A DNA stretch of 64,000 nt from Treponema sp. (GTDB taxonomy: Bacteria; Spirochaetota; Spirochaetia; Treponematales; Breznakiellaceae), in NCBI GenBank assembly GCA_031267685.1, contig JAIRYV010000037.1, forward strand, positions 1 to 64,000. Direction: 5' to 3'. Positions 34,275-42,488 of this stretch are shown piece by piece; the stretch's first letter is position 1, and every line of letters begins with the position of its first letter. Under the pieces are notes generated by a model. It saw nothing but the letters and a program-made list of their open reading frames with translations. It did not search any database and was not told the origin of the DNA. The position numbers and the translations under genes are program-made.

Positions 34275-35309
34275 ATGAAACCGATACTTGGCATAACTAT
34301 GGGTGATCCTTCTGGCTGTGGCCCTGAAATTACCGTAAAGGCTTTTTTACATGAAGCAATGTATGAAAAGTGCCGGCCTTTTGTTGTGGGAGATGCGGCA
34401 ACAATAGAACGCGCCGCGCGCGAGGCGGTTAAACGTGACAACATAAACGTGCGCCGGGTAAGTTCTGTCAAAGATTGCAGGTTTGAGCCAGGTACAATCG
34501 ACGTATTTGATCTGCATAATGTGGAAGGTTCAAAACTCAAGATTGGCGAAGTTGACGCGATGAGTGGGAACGCTGCGTTCACATCAGTAACAAAAGTGAT
34601 TGAGCTTGCTCTGGCAAAAGAAATTGACGCGACTATTACAAATCCGCTTAACAAAGAAGCGCTGAATGTAGCAGGACACCACTATGCGGGACACACTGAA
34701 ATTTACGCTGAATTCTGCAACACAAAAGACTATTCGATGATGCTGGTACACGGCGATCTCCGTGTAGTACATGTTTCAACTCATGTCAGCCTTCGAGAAG
34801 CGTGTGAGCGCGTAAAAAAAGAGCGTGTCTTAAAGGTGATTGAACTTGCGGAAGATATATGCACAAATCTTGGCATAAAAAATCCAAAGATTGGCGTTGC
34901 TGGGCTTAATCCACACGCGGGGGAACATGGTATGTTTGGCCGCGAAGAAATCGAAGAAATTATCCCGGGCATTAACGTGGCAAAAGGAAAGGGAATAAAC
35001 GCAGAAGGCCCGGTTCCGCCCGACACTCTTTTCCCAAAGGCGTGCGGTGGAATGTTCGATATTGTAGTTGCTATGTACCACGACCAGGGACACATCCCGC
35101 TTAAACTGCTGGGCTTTCAGTACAACAAAAATACCGGAAGCTGGCACACGGTGAATGGCGTGAATATCACTCTGGGCTTGCCTATTATCCGAAGCTCTGT
35201 TGATCATGGCACTGCCTTTGACCGTGCATGGCAAGGCAGTGCAAACGAATCAAGCCTTCTAAGCGCCATTGAGTATGGAGCGCTCCTTGCCAAAGGAAAT
35301 AGAACATAA
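34275..35309 (+). CDS. pdxA2: PdxA2-type 4-phospho-acid-sugar dehydrogenase (decarboxylating)
   Basis: 344 residues of the PdxA family. Motifs are GITMGDPSGCGPEI, AGHTEIYAE, THVSLREA, GLNPHAGEHGMFG and VAMYHDQGHIPLKLLGF, which supply the three metal-binding histidines and NAD site. Classical PdxA acts in pyridoxal phosphate synthesis. PdxA2 proteins paired with a DUF1537 kinase oxidise and decarboxylate D-threonate- or D-erythronate-4-phosphate to dihydroxyacetone phosphate. The 11-bp spacing to the kinase supports the catabolic role. An AAAGGAG ribosome site is present. Confidence 0.85.
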   Translation: MKPILGITMGDPSGCGPEITVKAFLHEAMYEKCRPFVVGDAATIERAAREAVKRDNINVRRVSSVKDCRFEPGTIDVFDLHNVEGSKLKIGEVDAMSGNAAFTSVTKVIELALAKEIDATITNPLNKEALNVAGHHYAGHTEIYAEFCNTKDYSMMLVHGDLRVVHVSTHVSLREACERVKKERVLKVIELAEDICTNLGIKNPKIGVAGLNPHAGEHGMFGREEIEEIIPGINVAKGKGINAEGPVPPDTLFPKACGGMFDIVVAMYHDQGHIPLKLLGFQYNKNTGSWHTVNGVNITLGLPIIRSSVDHGTAFDRAWQGSANESSLLSAIEYGALLAKGNRT

Positions 35310-35311
35310 TA

Positions 35312-35348
35312 AAAAATGCCGCACAGAGTTCTGCCACGCGGCATTTTT
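35312..35348. terminator. Bidirectional rho-independent terminator after pdxA2
   Basis: AAAAATGCCGC / GCGGCATTTTT, an 11-bp perfect stem with A and T tracts, 2 nt after the pdxA2 stop. The next 220 bp (to 35576) hold no gene that I can support. Confidence 0.85.
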
Positions 35349-35576
35349 ACATCAGTCTATTGTATACAGTTTGCTTCGCTGATGATGGAGTTCTATGTGA
35401 AAGATTGTGCATCATTTCCCTGTTTTTGCCGTTGTGTCGTTTTCTCGTGCTAGAAGTGTTACGGAAGTTTTGATACATTGAAAGCGTAGACAATAGTCTA
35501 ATCTTCCTGTACCCTATTTTTATGTTTGAGAAATCTTTGTTACAATACACAAACGAATATATTAAGGAGTTTGGTA

Positions 35577-37787
35577 ATGTCTATCACTTTTGATAAGGAA
35601 ACGCGACAGTTCCACCTGCATAACGGAGAATTCAGTTATATAGTCCAGGTGCTGGGGAACGAGTACATCGGGCAGGTCTACTGCGGTGCGGCGCTTAGTC
35701 CTGCGCGGGCATATCCGCTGTTAAGCCTTCCGTTTAACGGGTTTTCGAATGCGCCTACCATTGCTCGCTTCGAGTATCCTGCGTATGGAAACGGTGATTA
35801 CAAACTGCCGGCGTTGGCAGTCGTGTTCAGCGACGGGTCGGGCGTGATCGAGCCGGTGTATAAGGCACACCGCATCACCAAAGGCAAGGACAGCATCGCT
35901 GGTCTGCCGGCAACCTATACGGACCAGGATGACGAGGCGGAAACGCTGGAGATCGACCTTGAAGATGCGCGGTCTGGTTTGAACATCACGCTGTACTATA
36001 CCCTGTTCACAGCGTATAACTGCATAGCTCGCCATGCACGAATCATCAATGCTGGCGCTCAAAAGCTGACGCTCAAAAGCGCCATGAGCCTCTGCCTGGA
36101 TCTCGGAGACGCGGACTGGAACCTCATCACCTTTACCGGCATGTGGGCGCGTGAGTTTCACTGTACAGACCAGCATCTGAGGCCGGGAACCCAGGGCGTG
36201 GAAAGCACACGCGGCATTTCCGGTCATCAGCAGAATCCATTTCTTGTTTTGAAGCGCCCTCATACTGATGACTTTTCCGGCGAAGCTCTGGGATTTAGCC
36301 TTATCTATTCAGGTAACTTTTATGCAGGCGTTGAGGTCGATTGCTTTGACCTGTCGCGAGTGCGGCTCGGCATTAACCCCAATACCTTTTCGTGGGAGCT
36401 GGGTGCAGGCGCGGTGTTTGATACGCCGGAAGCAGTGCTGGCATATTCAGGCAAAGGGCTGAATCATTTGTCGCAGCAGTTCCACGGCCTGTACCGAAAC
36501 CGACTTGCCAACGGCGTGTGGCGCGATAAGGAGCGACCGGTTCTACTCAATAACTGGGAAGGTACTTACTTTAACTTTACCGAGCAGAAACTGCTGGAAA
36601 TGGCGCGCATTGCCAAAGACCTGGGTATTGAACTGTTTGTTCTTGACGATGGCTGGTTCGGCAAGCGCGATGATGACCACACATCACTTGGCGATTGGTT
36701 TCCTGATACACGGAAACTGCCTGATGGCATCAGTGGCCTTGCCCAAAAAATCACCTCACTTGGCATGAAGTTTGGTTTATGGATAGAGCCAGAGATGATC
36801 AGCGAAAAAAGCACGCTCTTTGACGCACACCCGGACTGGGCTATTGGCATTGATGGCCGCGTCAGAACCGAGCAGCGCCAACAGTATGTCCTTGATATGA
36901 GCCGACCTGAAATCGTTGACTACCTCTTCGACACCCTTTCAAAGGTAATCACCAGCGCTCCCATCTCCTACATCAAGTGGGATATGAACCGCTCCCTCAC
37001 CGAGCCGTTTAGTCGGGCGCTTCCCCCGGAGCGTCAAGGCGAGTTCTTCCACCGCTATTGCCTCGGCGTCTATACCCTGTATCAGCGTTTCATCAAAGCC
37101 TTCCCGGACATTCTCTTTGAATCCTGTTGCAGCGGCGGCGGTCGTTTTGACGCGGGCATACTCGGCTTCGCCCCACAGGGCTGGCTCTCAGACGACACCG
37201 ACGCGGTACAGCGCTTATCCATACAGACCGGCGCTTCGTTTTCATACCCGCTCAGTTCCATCGGCGCGCATGTCTCCACAGTACCAAATCACCAGACTGC
37301 CCGAAACACACCACTCTCGTTCCGCACTATGACCGCCTTTTTCGGTGTGCTGGGCTTTGAGCTAGATCCAACAAAGCTTACCGTAGAAGAGCAAAATGAG
37401 CTTGTCTGCTTCATTTCCTTCTATAAACAGTACCGCTCCCTGTTCCAGCGCGGCCGTTTTTCACGCCTTTACAGTCCAGCCTCACATGTATACGCCGCAT
37501 GGCAAGTCGTTACTGAAGACCGCAGTCAAGCTATCGTCGGCTTTTACAAACTGCTGACCCAGCCCGCAAAACAGCCCTTACGCCTTTTGTTAAAAGACCT
37601 CGACCCCACGGCTCTGTACGATGTATCGCTCTGGGAAGATGGCGGCTTTGATGCGCTTGACAAGCACATGAACTGCGCACAGCGCGGCGGCGATGAACTC
37701 ATGCACGCTGGCCTCCTGCTCGATATCGCCTTTGGAACCCGCACTGGCGACTTCCACTCAGAACTTTTCCTACTCAAGAAGCTCTAA
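35577..37787 (+). CDS. Alpha-galactosidase, GH36
   Basis: 736 residues from MSITFDKETRQFHLHNG, with AAGGAG 8 nt upstream; an upstream TTG at 35526 is rejected. The N-terminal beta-supersandwich is followed by the catalytic barrel: FVLDDGWFGKRDDDHTSLGDW, the nucleophile Asp in YIKWDMNR (about residue 470) and the acid/base Asp in WLSDDTDAVQR (about 540). CCSGGGRFD is also a GH36 mark. It removes alpha-galactose from raffinose-type oligosaccharides or galactomannan. There is no signal peptide, so it acts on imported sugars. It fits a plant-polysaccharide-fed gut habitat. Followed by a strong hairpin. Confidence 0.94.
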   Translation: MSITFDKETRQFHLHNGEFSYIVQVLGNEYIGQVYCGAALSPARAYPLLSLPFNGFSNAPTIARFEYPAYGNGDYKLPALAVVFSDGSGVIEPVYKAHRITKGKDSIAGLPATYTDQDDEAETLEIDLEDARSGLNITLYYTLFTAYNCIARHARIINAGAQKLTLKSAMSLCLDLGDADWNLITFTGMWAREFHCTDQHLRPGTQGVESTRGISGHQQNPFLVLKRPHTDDFSGEALGFSLIYSGNFYAGVEVDCFDLSRVRLGINPNTFSWELGAGAVFDTPEAVLAYSGKGLNHLSQQFHGLYRNRLANGVWRDKERPVLLNNWEGTYFNFTEQKLLEMARIAKDLGIELFVLDDGWFGKRDDDHTSLGDWFPDTRKLPDGISGLAQKITSLGMKFGLWIEPEMISEKSTLFDAHPDWAIGIDGRVRTEQRQQYVLDMSRPEIVDYLFDTLSKVITSAPISYIKWDMNRSLTEPFSRALPPERQGEFFHRYCLGVYTLYQRFIKAFPDILFESCCSGGGRFDAGILGFAPQGWLSDDTDAVQRLSIQTGASFSYPLSSIGAHVSTVPNHQTARNTPLSFRTMTAFFGVLGFELDPTKLTVEEQNELVCFISFYKQYRSLFQRGRFSRLYSPASHVYAAWQVVTEDRSQAIVGFYKLLTQPAKQPLRLLLKDLDPTALYDVSLWEDGGFDALDKHMNCAQRGGDELMHAGLLLDIAFGTRTGDFHSELFLLKKL

Positions 37788-37797
37788 GATAGAAAGC

Positions 37798-37833
37798 ATA
37801 ACTATGCCTGAAGTGAGTGTCAGGCATAGTTAT
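37798..37833 (+). terminator. Hairpin terminator after the alpha-galactosidase gene
   Basis: ATAACTATGCCTGA / TCAGGCATAGTTAT, a perfect 14-bp stem with an 8-nt loop, 10 bp after the stop. Confidence 0.75.
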
Positions 37834-37866
37834 ATCAAACACTTTGATAGCCCTGTACTAAAGCGT

Positions 37867-38007
37867 CTCAGACGTTACATGTCATGGAAGCTGACACGTT
37901 ACACGTCATGGAAACTGACATGTAACGTGTCATGGATACTGACACGTTACATGTCATGGATACTGACACGTTACATGTCATGGAAACCGACACGTTACGC
38001 GTCTGAG
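37867..38007. repeat. Tandem palindrome array 4 (24-bp unit, about 6 copies)
   Basis: Units follow GACACGTTACATGTCatggaaact with four full 24-bp copies and partial end copies. The 15-nt core GACACGTTACATGTC is an imperfect palindrome, and in unit 3 (37917-37940) the core is exactly inverted while the ATGGATACT tail keeps its orientation. The array is bounded by inverted CTCAGACG (37867-37874) and CGTCTGAG (38000-38007). It lies between the alpha-galactosidase terminator and the promoter of the HU-like gene. Confidence 0.9.
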
Positions 38008-38054
38008 GGGATAACTGCTTTGTACTCATTATAAAATAAAAGCACTCATAACTA

Positions 38055-38082
38055 TTGACATAAGCTATATAATGTCTATACT
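38055..38082 (+). promoter_or_regulatory. Promoter of the HU-like DUF4469 gene
   Basis: TTGACA (38055-38060), a 16-nt spacer and TATACT (38077-38082). A second TATAAT lies inside the spacer at 38068-38073. The site begins 48 bp after array 4. Confidence 0.55.
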
Positions 38083-38109
38083 TACTATATCTTTGAATGG
38101 AGAGTTACT

Positions 38110-38865
38110 ATGGCAAGCATTAACCAACAAGATAGAGTCTTACACCATATCCGTGTAAAGCTTTACCCTAATTACCTTCTTAACGTGGAAGGCGCATATA
38201 TCGCTCGTACAGATAATGAGGCATCCCTATCTATCGAGGAAATATGCGTCGCCCTCAAGACTCGTGGCGGGTTCACCGGTAGTTATGATGAACTGGTAGA
38301 ACATGTAAAGCAATTCTTCGCTGAAGCAGCTTATCAACTTTGTGATGGCTTTGCAGTGAATACCGGCTACTTCTCGATTTATCCTAACGTGGGCGGAAGC
38401 TTCAACAGAACTGAAGGACATGATGCCCAAAAGCATCCTGTTACCTTCCGGTTTCGACCCCTCGCACCACTCCGCGCTCTGGCTAAGCATATTGTCATTG
38501 ATATCGAAGGTGTGGCTAACGTATCGGGATACATCGCTCAGTTCATCGATATAAAAACAGGATCGGTGAATGATGCTCTCACACCAGGCGGAGTGTTCAG
38601 CATAGTAGGACGTAAGATTAAAATAGTCGGGAACGACCCTGAAATAGGGGTATACTTCGTTTCTACCCAGAACTCAGACCAACGGGTAAAGGTAGTCGAG
38701 CGTTTTATTCAGAATATGCCGTCTAAGTTGATAGGGATTGTCCCAGAGTTGAGCGCTGGAACATGGAAGGCAGAGATAAAGACTCAGTTCAGTGGGTCGG
38801 GAAGTACTACCTTGCTAGAGCCTCGTGTAATAGTAAGCGAAGCGACTTTAACCGTGCTTGGATAA
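38110..38865 (+). CDS. HU/IHF-like DNA-binding domain protein with C-terminal DUF4469
   Basis: 251 residues. The N-terminal ~120 residues (LSIEEICVALKTRGGFTGSYDELVEHVKQ, then GFAVNTGYFSIYPNVGGSFN) have the HU-like layout seen in Bacteroidetes DUF4469 proteins. The C-terminal part (LTPGGVFSIVGRKIKIVGNDPEIGVYFV; IVPELSAGTWKAEIKTQF) is DUF4469, an immunoglobulin/IPT-like beta domain. The combination suggests a nucleoid-type protein with an extra interaction domain; function unknown. Such genes are frequent in gut Bacteroidetes, so horizontal exchange is plausible. GGAG lies 9 nt before the ATG. Confidence 0.8.
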   Translation: MASINQQDRVLHHIRVKLYPNYLLNVEGAYIARTDNEASLSIEEICVALKTRGGFTGSYDELVEHVKQFFAEAAYQLCDGFAVNTGYFSIYPNVGGSFNRTEGHDAQKHPVTFRFRPLAPLRALAKHIVIDIEGVANVSGYIAQFIDIKTGSVNDALTPGGVFSIVGRKIKIVGNDPEIGVYFVSTQNSDQRVKVVERFIQNMPSKLIGIVPELSAGTWKAEIKTQFSGSGSTTLLEPRVIVSEATLTVLG

Positions 38866-38914
38866 ATCTGACAAAGTTCAATGCCACATCGTCTATTGAT
38901 AAGTGGATAAACGC

Positions 38915-38935
38915 CTATACTTTTTAATAGTATAG
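38915..38935. repeat. Palindrome before the chemotaxis receptor gene
   Basis: CTATACT / AGTATAG with a 7-nt spacer lies 15 bp before the start codon. It may be an operator or part of the promoter (the first arm also reads as a -10 box TATACT). Confidence 0.45.
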
Positions 38936-38949
38936 CAAAGGGAGATTCT

Positions 38950-41139
38950 ATGAAAATTAGTGCTAAACTAATGATAATCATTCTTGCGCTTGCCTTTACG
39001 GGTATTCTTACGTTAATAGCAGTAACGGTTTCTTTCTCTAAAATTGAAATTGAAGAACTATCTTACACTAACGCGCGTAATCTCGCTCAGGAGCATGGAC
39101 GTGATGTTCAAAACTGGATTGAACTGTATATGAATGCATCTCGAACTATAGCGCAGATCATGGAGCAATTTGAAGAGCTTGATCCAGCTGTACGACGCAG
39201 TACCTTTGATATAATGCTTCGGGGCGTTGTTGAGGCAAACGATGAAATCCTCGGCGTATGGTCAATATGGGAGCCTAATGCCTTAGACGGTATGGATGAT
39301 GTATATGTTGATACCATCGGAACAGACAGCAGTGGCAGGTATATTCCTTGGTGGGTTAAATCAAATGGAAATATCATTGTACAAGCTTGTGTAGAATATG
39401 AAGATGCAGATTACTATCAATATCCTCTTAGCACTGGTAATGAAATGGTAACTGATCCTACCTACTGGGACATTGATGGAAAACCTACTCTTATGGCTGA
39501 CTTAGTTATTCCGATTAAGAATCGCGGAAAGGTTGTGGGAACTGTAGGCATAGATATTGCTATTTCTATTATTCAATCAAAGATAAGCGCAATTAAACCT
39601 TACGAAGGCAGTATTGCTGCAGTGTTTAGTAACGAAGGTACTGTAGTTGCCCACTTTGATCCGAATCGTATTGCTCAGCCAATGAGAGAAACCGAAGAAG
39701 CTGAAGCTGGCTCTCATTTAAATGACTATGTACAGGCAGTATTAAAAGGAGAGGTATATTTCTTTAGGAATAAGAACGCGGTATCGAACGTTGATATGTT
39801 CTTTACATCTGTGCCTTTTACGATAGGAAAGATAACTAATCCATGGTCGCTGGTTATCGGCGTTCCTATAGAAGTAGTTATGGAGCCGGTATACAATATA
39901 CTCACCGTGTGCAGTATCATAGGTTTAGGGATAGTGATTGCGGTGGAGTTTGCTGCTTTTTTTATATCTCGTTCTGTAAGCCGTCCTATCAATAGCTTTG
40001 CATTTATACTCAAGGATATATCTGAAGGAGAAGGAGACCTTACTAAAACTATTACGATTACAACGCAAGATGAAATCAGAGACCTTGCCCATTATTTCAA
40101 TCTCACGATAAGTAAAATCAAAGACCTTGTTTCTGCCATTAAGCAAGAGGCAATTGCGCTTTCTCAAACTGGTACAAACCTTGCGTCCAATATGGCTGAA
40201 ACTTCTCATTCTATCAATAAAATCACGGCAAACATTCAAAGCATCAAAACGCAAACCAATAAGCAACAGACAAGTGTCAAAGTTACTAGTTCAGCTATGG
40301 AGCAGGTGGTGGAAAACATTGAAACACTTAATAGTCAGATTGAAAAACAGGCTGAGTGTGTTCGCCAGTCTTCATCAGCGATAGAAGAAATGCTGGCTAA
40401 TATTCAGAGCGTAACCCAAAGTCTTGTGCAGAACGAAGATAATATCACTAAACTTGATCACGCGGCGGAAGTAGGGCAAACTGGATTACAAGAAGTATCA
40501 GCGGATATTTACGAAATAGCGGCAGAATCAGCTGGGTTATTGGAGATAAACACGGTGATGCAGAGTATAGCGAGTCAGACGAATCTTTTGTCGATGAACG
40601 CGGCTATCGAGGCAGCGCACGCTGGAGAGGCGGGTAAGGGCTTTGCTGTGGTTGCGGATGAGATACGCAAGTTGGCAGAGTCGTCCGGTGAGCAGTCGAA
40701 GACCATAAGTAAGGTGTTGAAGAAGATAAAAGGGTCGATTGACAAGATAACGAAGTCAACTGAAGCAGTGTTGCTGAGGTTTGAGGCGATAAGCGACGGG
40801 GTGAGGAAGGTAACGGAGCAAGAGACCAATGTCCGCACTGCGATGGAAGAGCAGGGAGTGGGAAGTAAGAACATACTTGAGGCGATAAGTGGTTTGTACG
40901 AGATAACGGGCAATGTTACGCAGGGAGCGCACATGATAGAGGGCAGGAGTCGTGAGGCGATCAAGGAGAGTCAGACTCTGAAGCGAATCACTGAAGAGAT
41001 AAGCGGGGACATGAAGGAGATAGCGGCAGGAGCGGAGCAGATAGACGGGGCAGTGAACGAGGTGAATGACATAAGTGGGGAGAATAAGAAACAGATAGAA
41101 GCGCTTATGGAGGAAGTGTCGCGGTTCAAGGTGGCGTGA
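38950..41139 (+). CDS. Methyl-accepting chemotaxis protein
   Basis: 729 residues. TM1 (about 8-30) and TM2 (about 317-340) enclose a dCache-type sensor with GVWSIWEPNALDGMDDVYVD and GTVGIDIAISIIQSKI. A HAMP domain (SRPINSFAFILKDISEGEGDLTK) and a long coiled coil follow, with the signalling tip QTNLLSMNAAIEAAHAGEAGKGFAVVADEIRKLAE at about residues 542-577. No CheR-binding pentapeptide is seen at the end (EVSRFKVA). Glutamate codons change from mostly GAA to mostly GAG, and Ile to ATA, from about nt 40530 onward, pointing to a mosaic origin of the signalling half. GGGAG precedes the ATG. Confidence 0.95.
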   Translation: MKISAKLMIIILALAFTGILTLIAVTVSFSKIEIEELSYTNARNLAQEHGRDVQNWIELYMNASRTIAQIMEQFEELDPAVRRSTFDIMLRGVVEANDEILGVWSIWEPNALDGMDDVYVDTIGTDSSGRYIPWWVKSNGNIIVQACVEYEDADYYQYPLSTGNEMVTDPTYWDIDGKPTLMADLVIPIKNRGKVVGTVGIDIAISIIQSKISAIKPYEGSIAAVFSNEGTVVAHFDPNRIAQPMRETEEAEAGSHLNDYVQAVLKGEVYFFRNKNAVSNVDMFFTSVPFTIGKITNPWSLVIGVPIEVVMEPVYNILTVCSIIGLGIVIAVEFAAFFISRSVSRPINSFAFILKDISEGEGDLTKTITITTQDEIRDLAHYFNLTISKIKDLVSAIKQEAIALSQTGTNLASNMAETSHSINKITANIQSIKTQTNKQQTSVKVTSSAMEQVVENIETLNSQIEKQAECVRQSSSAIEEMLANIQSVTQSLVQNEDNITKLDHAAEVGQTGLQEVSADIYEIAAESAGLLEINTVMQSIASQTNLLSMNAAIEAAHAGEAGKGFAVVADEIRKLAESSGEQSKTISKVLKKIKGSIDKITKSTEAVLLRFEAISDGVRKVTEQETNVRTAMEEQGVGSKNILEAISGLYEITGNVTQGAHMIEGRSREAIKESQTLKRITEEISGDMKEIAAGAEQIDGAVNEVNDISGENKKQIEALMEEVSRFKVA

Positions 41140-41270
41140 GGAGCATAAGCATTGTGCGATAGCGATATGGTCGAAGTCTTTTGCGCGACTTTGGCGTGTT
41201 TAGCAGCGCTGTGTGAGCATGTGTAATAAAACCCTCTCCACACGCTTGTTTATTTGTGGTATCATGAGGT

Positions 41271-42488
41271 ATGGAAAAAGTTCCTGTAGACACTCGTCCG
41301 CATCCTGAGGCATTTCGCGGAGTTGCGGCTTATCAGCAAACACTTAATGGGAAAAGCACTCCGCCAGCGGATGTATCGCCGGAGTTTGTCAAAAAGACGC
41401 AGGGCCTTGCTAATTTGTTTAGCGGTAAGTTCCGTAAAACGCCAGAGCTGCCGACTCAGCTCCCGGAACCAGTAGAACAGCCTAACAAAGAGCCTGAGTC
41501 TAAGTATCGGCGGGTTGCCAAGCTTCTCATCCTGATTGGTCCTGATGAGGCGTCTAAGATACTGGCGCATCTTGAGCCGCACCATGTGGAGCTTGTGGTG
41601 AAGGAAATTGCCACGATACACGGGGTTACTGCCGAAGATGCGGCATCAGTGATACTTGAGTTTCGTTCTTTGCTCACAAAAACCGGCTATGGGGCGTCAA
41701 GTGAAGGCGGAGTGGATACAGCGCGGGATATACTACAGACTGCGTTTGGAAAGGATAGGGGAGATGCGATTCTGAGTCGGGCAGTCCCTGAGGCAACGGG
41801 AAAAATCTTTAGTTTTCTTGAGGAGTATTCGCCAGGACAGCTCATCATGCTATTTAAGGACGAGAGTCCGGCAGTGGAAGCGCTGGTACTTTCACGGCTT
41901 TCCACGCGGCTGACGGCCAAAGTGCTTGCGGAAACCTTGCCAGCGCGGAAGTTTGAGATTATCAAACGCATTGCTTATATGGGGAAGACTTCTCTCGAAG
42001 TGCTTGAGCGTGTTGCGGTTTCGCTGAAAGAAAAGTCCAAGCGTATTGAGCAGAACGACACGATCCGCATTGACGGTATGAGTGCGTTAACCGACATCCT
42101 GAGGGCCTCTGATGTGTCTTTTGGAGATCGCATCCTCAGTACGCTTGAGAGCGAGGCGCCTGTGTTGGGGCAGGATCTGAAAGAGCGGCTTCACACATTG
42201 GAAGAGGTGATCAAGGCGCAGGACAGACCCATACAAGAAAAACTGGCTATCATGCCGGACAAGGAGATTGTTCTGCTGCTTAAAAACCGTTCCAGAGAGT
42301 TTACAGAAAAAATCTTATCGAATGTCTCAGCGCAGCGCCGTATACAGATTCGGGAAGAGGCGGATATCATAGGGCCTGTACTCAAAAAAGAGGCTGATGC
42401 GGCTGCCCGTGATTTTCTTGACTGGTTCACCACACAGCGGGAAACTGGTCAAATTATTCTAAGTGATGATGAGGATATTTTATTATGA
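41271..42488 (+). CDS. fliG1: Flagellar motor switch paralogue FliG1
   Basis: 405 residues. After a variable N-terminal tail of ~75 residues comes the FliG layout: N-domain (KLLILIGPDEASKILAHLEPHHVELVVKEIA), middle domain (FGKDRGDAILSRAVP; IFSFLEEYSPGQLIMLFKDESP) and a C-domain (MPDKEIVLLLKNRSREFTEKILSNVSAQRR). The C-domain keeps the charged torque-helix pattern but diverges from canonical FliG. The long N-terminal tail and divergence fit the spirochete-specific FliG1. Known spirochete work ties FliG1 to flagellar assembly at one pole rather than to the main switch. Overlaps the next ATG by 4 nt. Confidence 0.85.
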   Translation: MEKVPVDTRPHPEAFRGVAAYQQTLNGKSTPPADVSPEFVKKTQGLANLFSGKFRKTPELPTQLPEPVEQPNKEPESKYRRVAKLLILIGPDEASKILAHLEPHHVELVVKEIATIHGVTAEDAASVILEFRSLLTKTGYGASSEGGVDTARDILQTAFGKDRGDAILSRAVPEATGKIFSFLEEYSPGQLIMLFKDESPAVEALVLSRLSTRLTAKVLAETLPARKFEIIKRIAYMGKTSLEVLERVAVSLKEKSKRIEQNDTIRIDGMSALTDILRASDVSFGDRILSTLESEAPVLGQDLKERLHTLEEVIKAQDRPIQEKLAIMPDKEIVLLLKNRSREFTEKILSNVSAQRRIQIREEADIIGPVLKKEADAAARDFLDWFTTQRETGQIILSDDEDILL

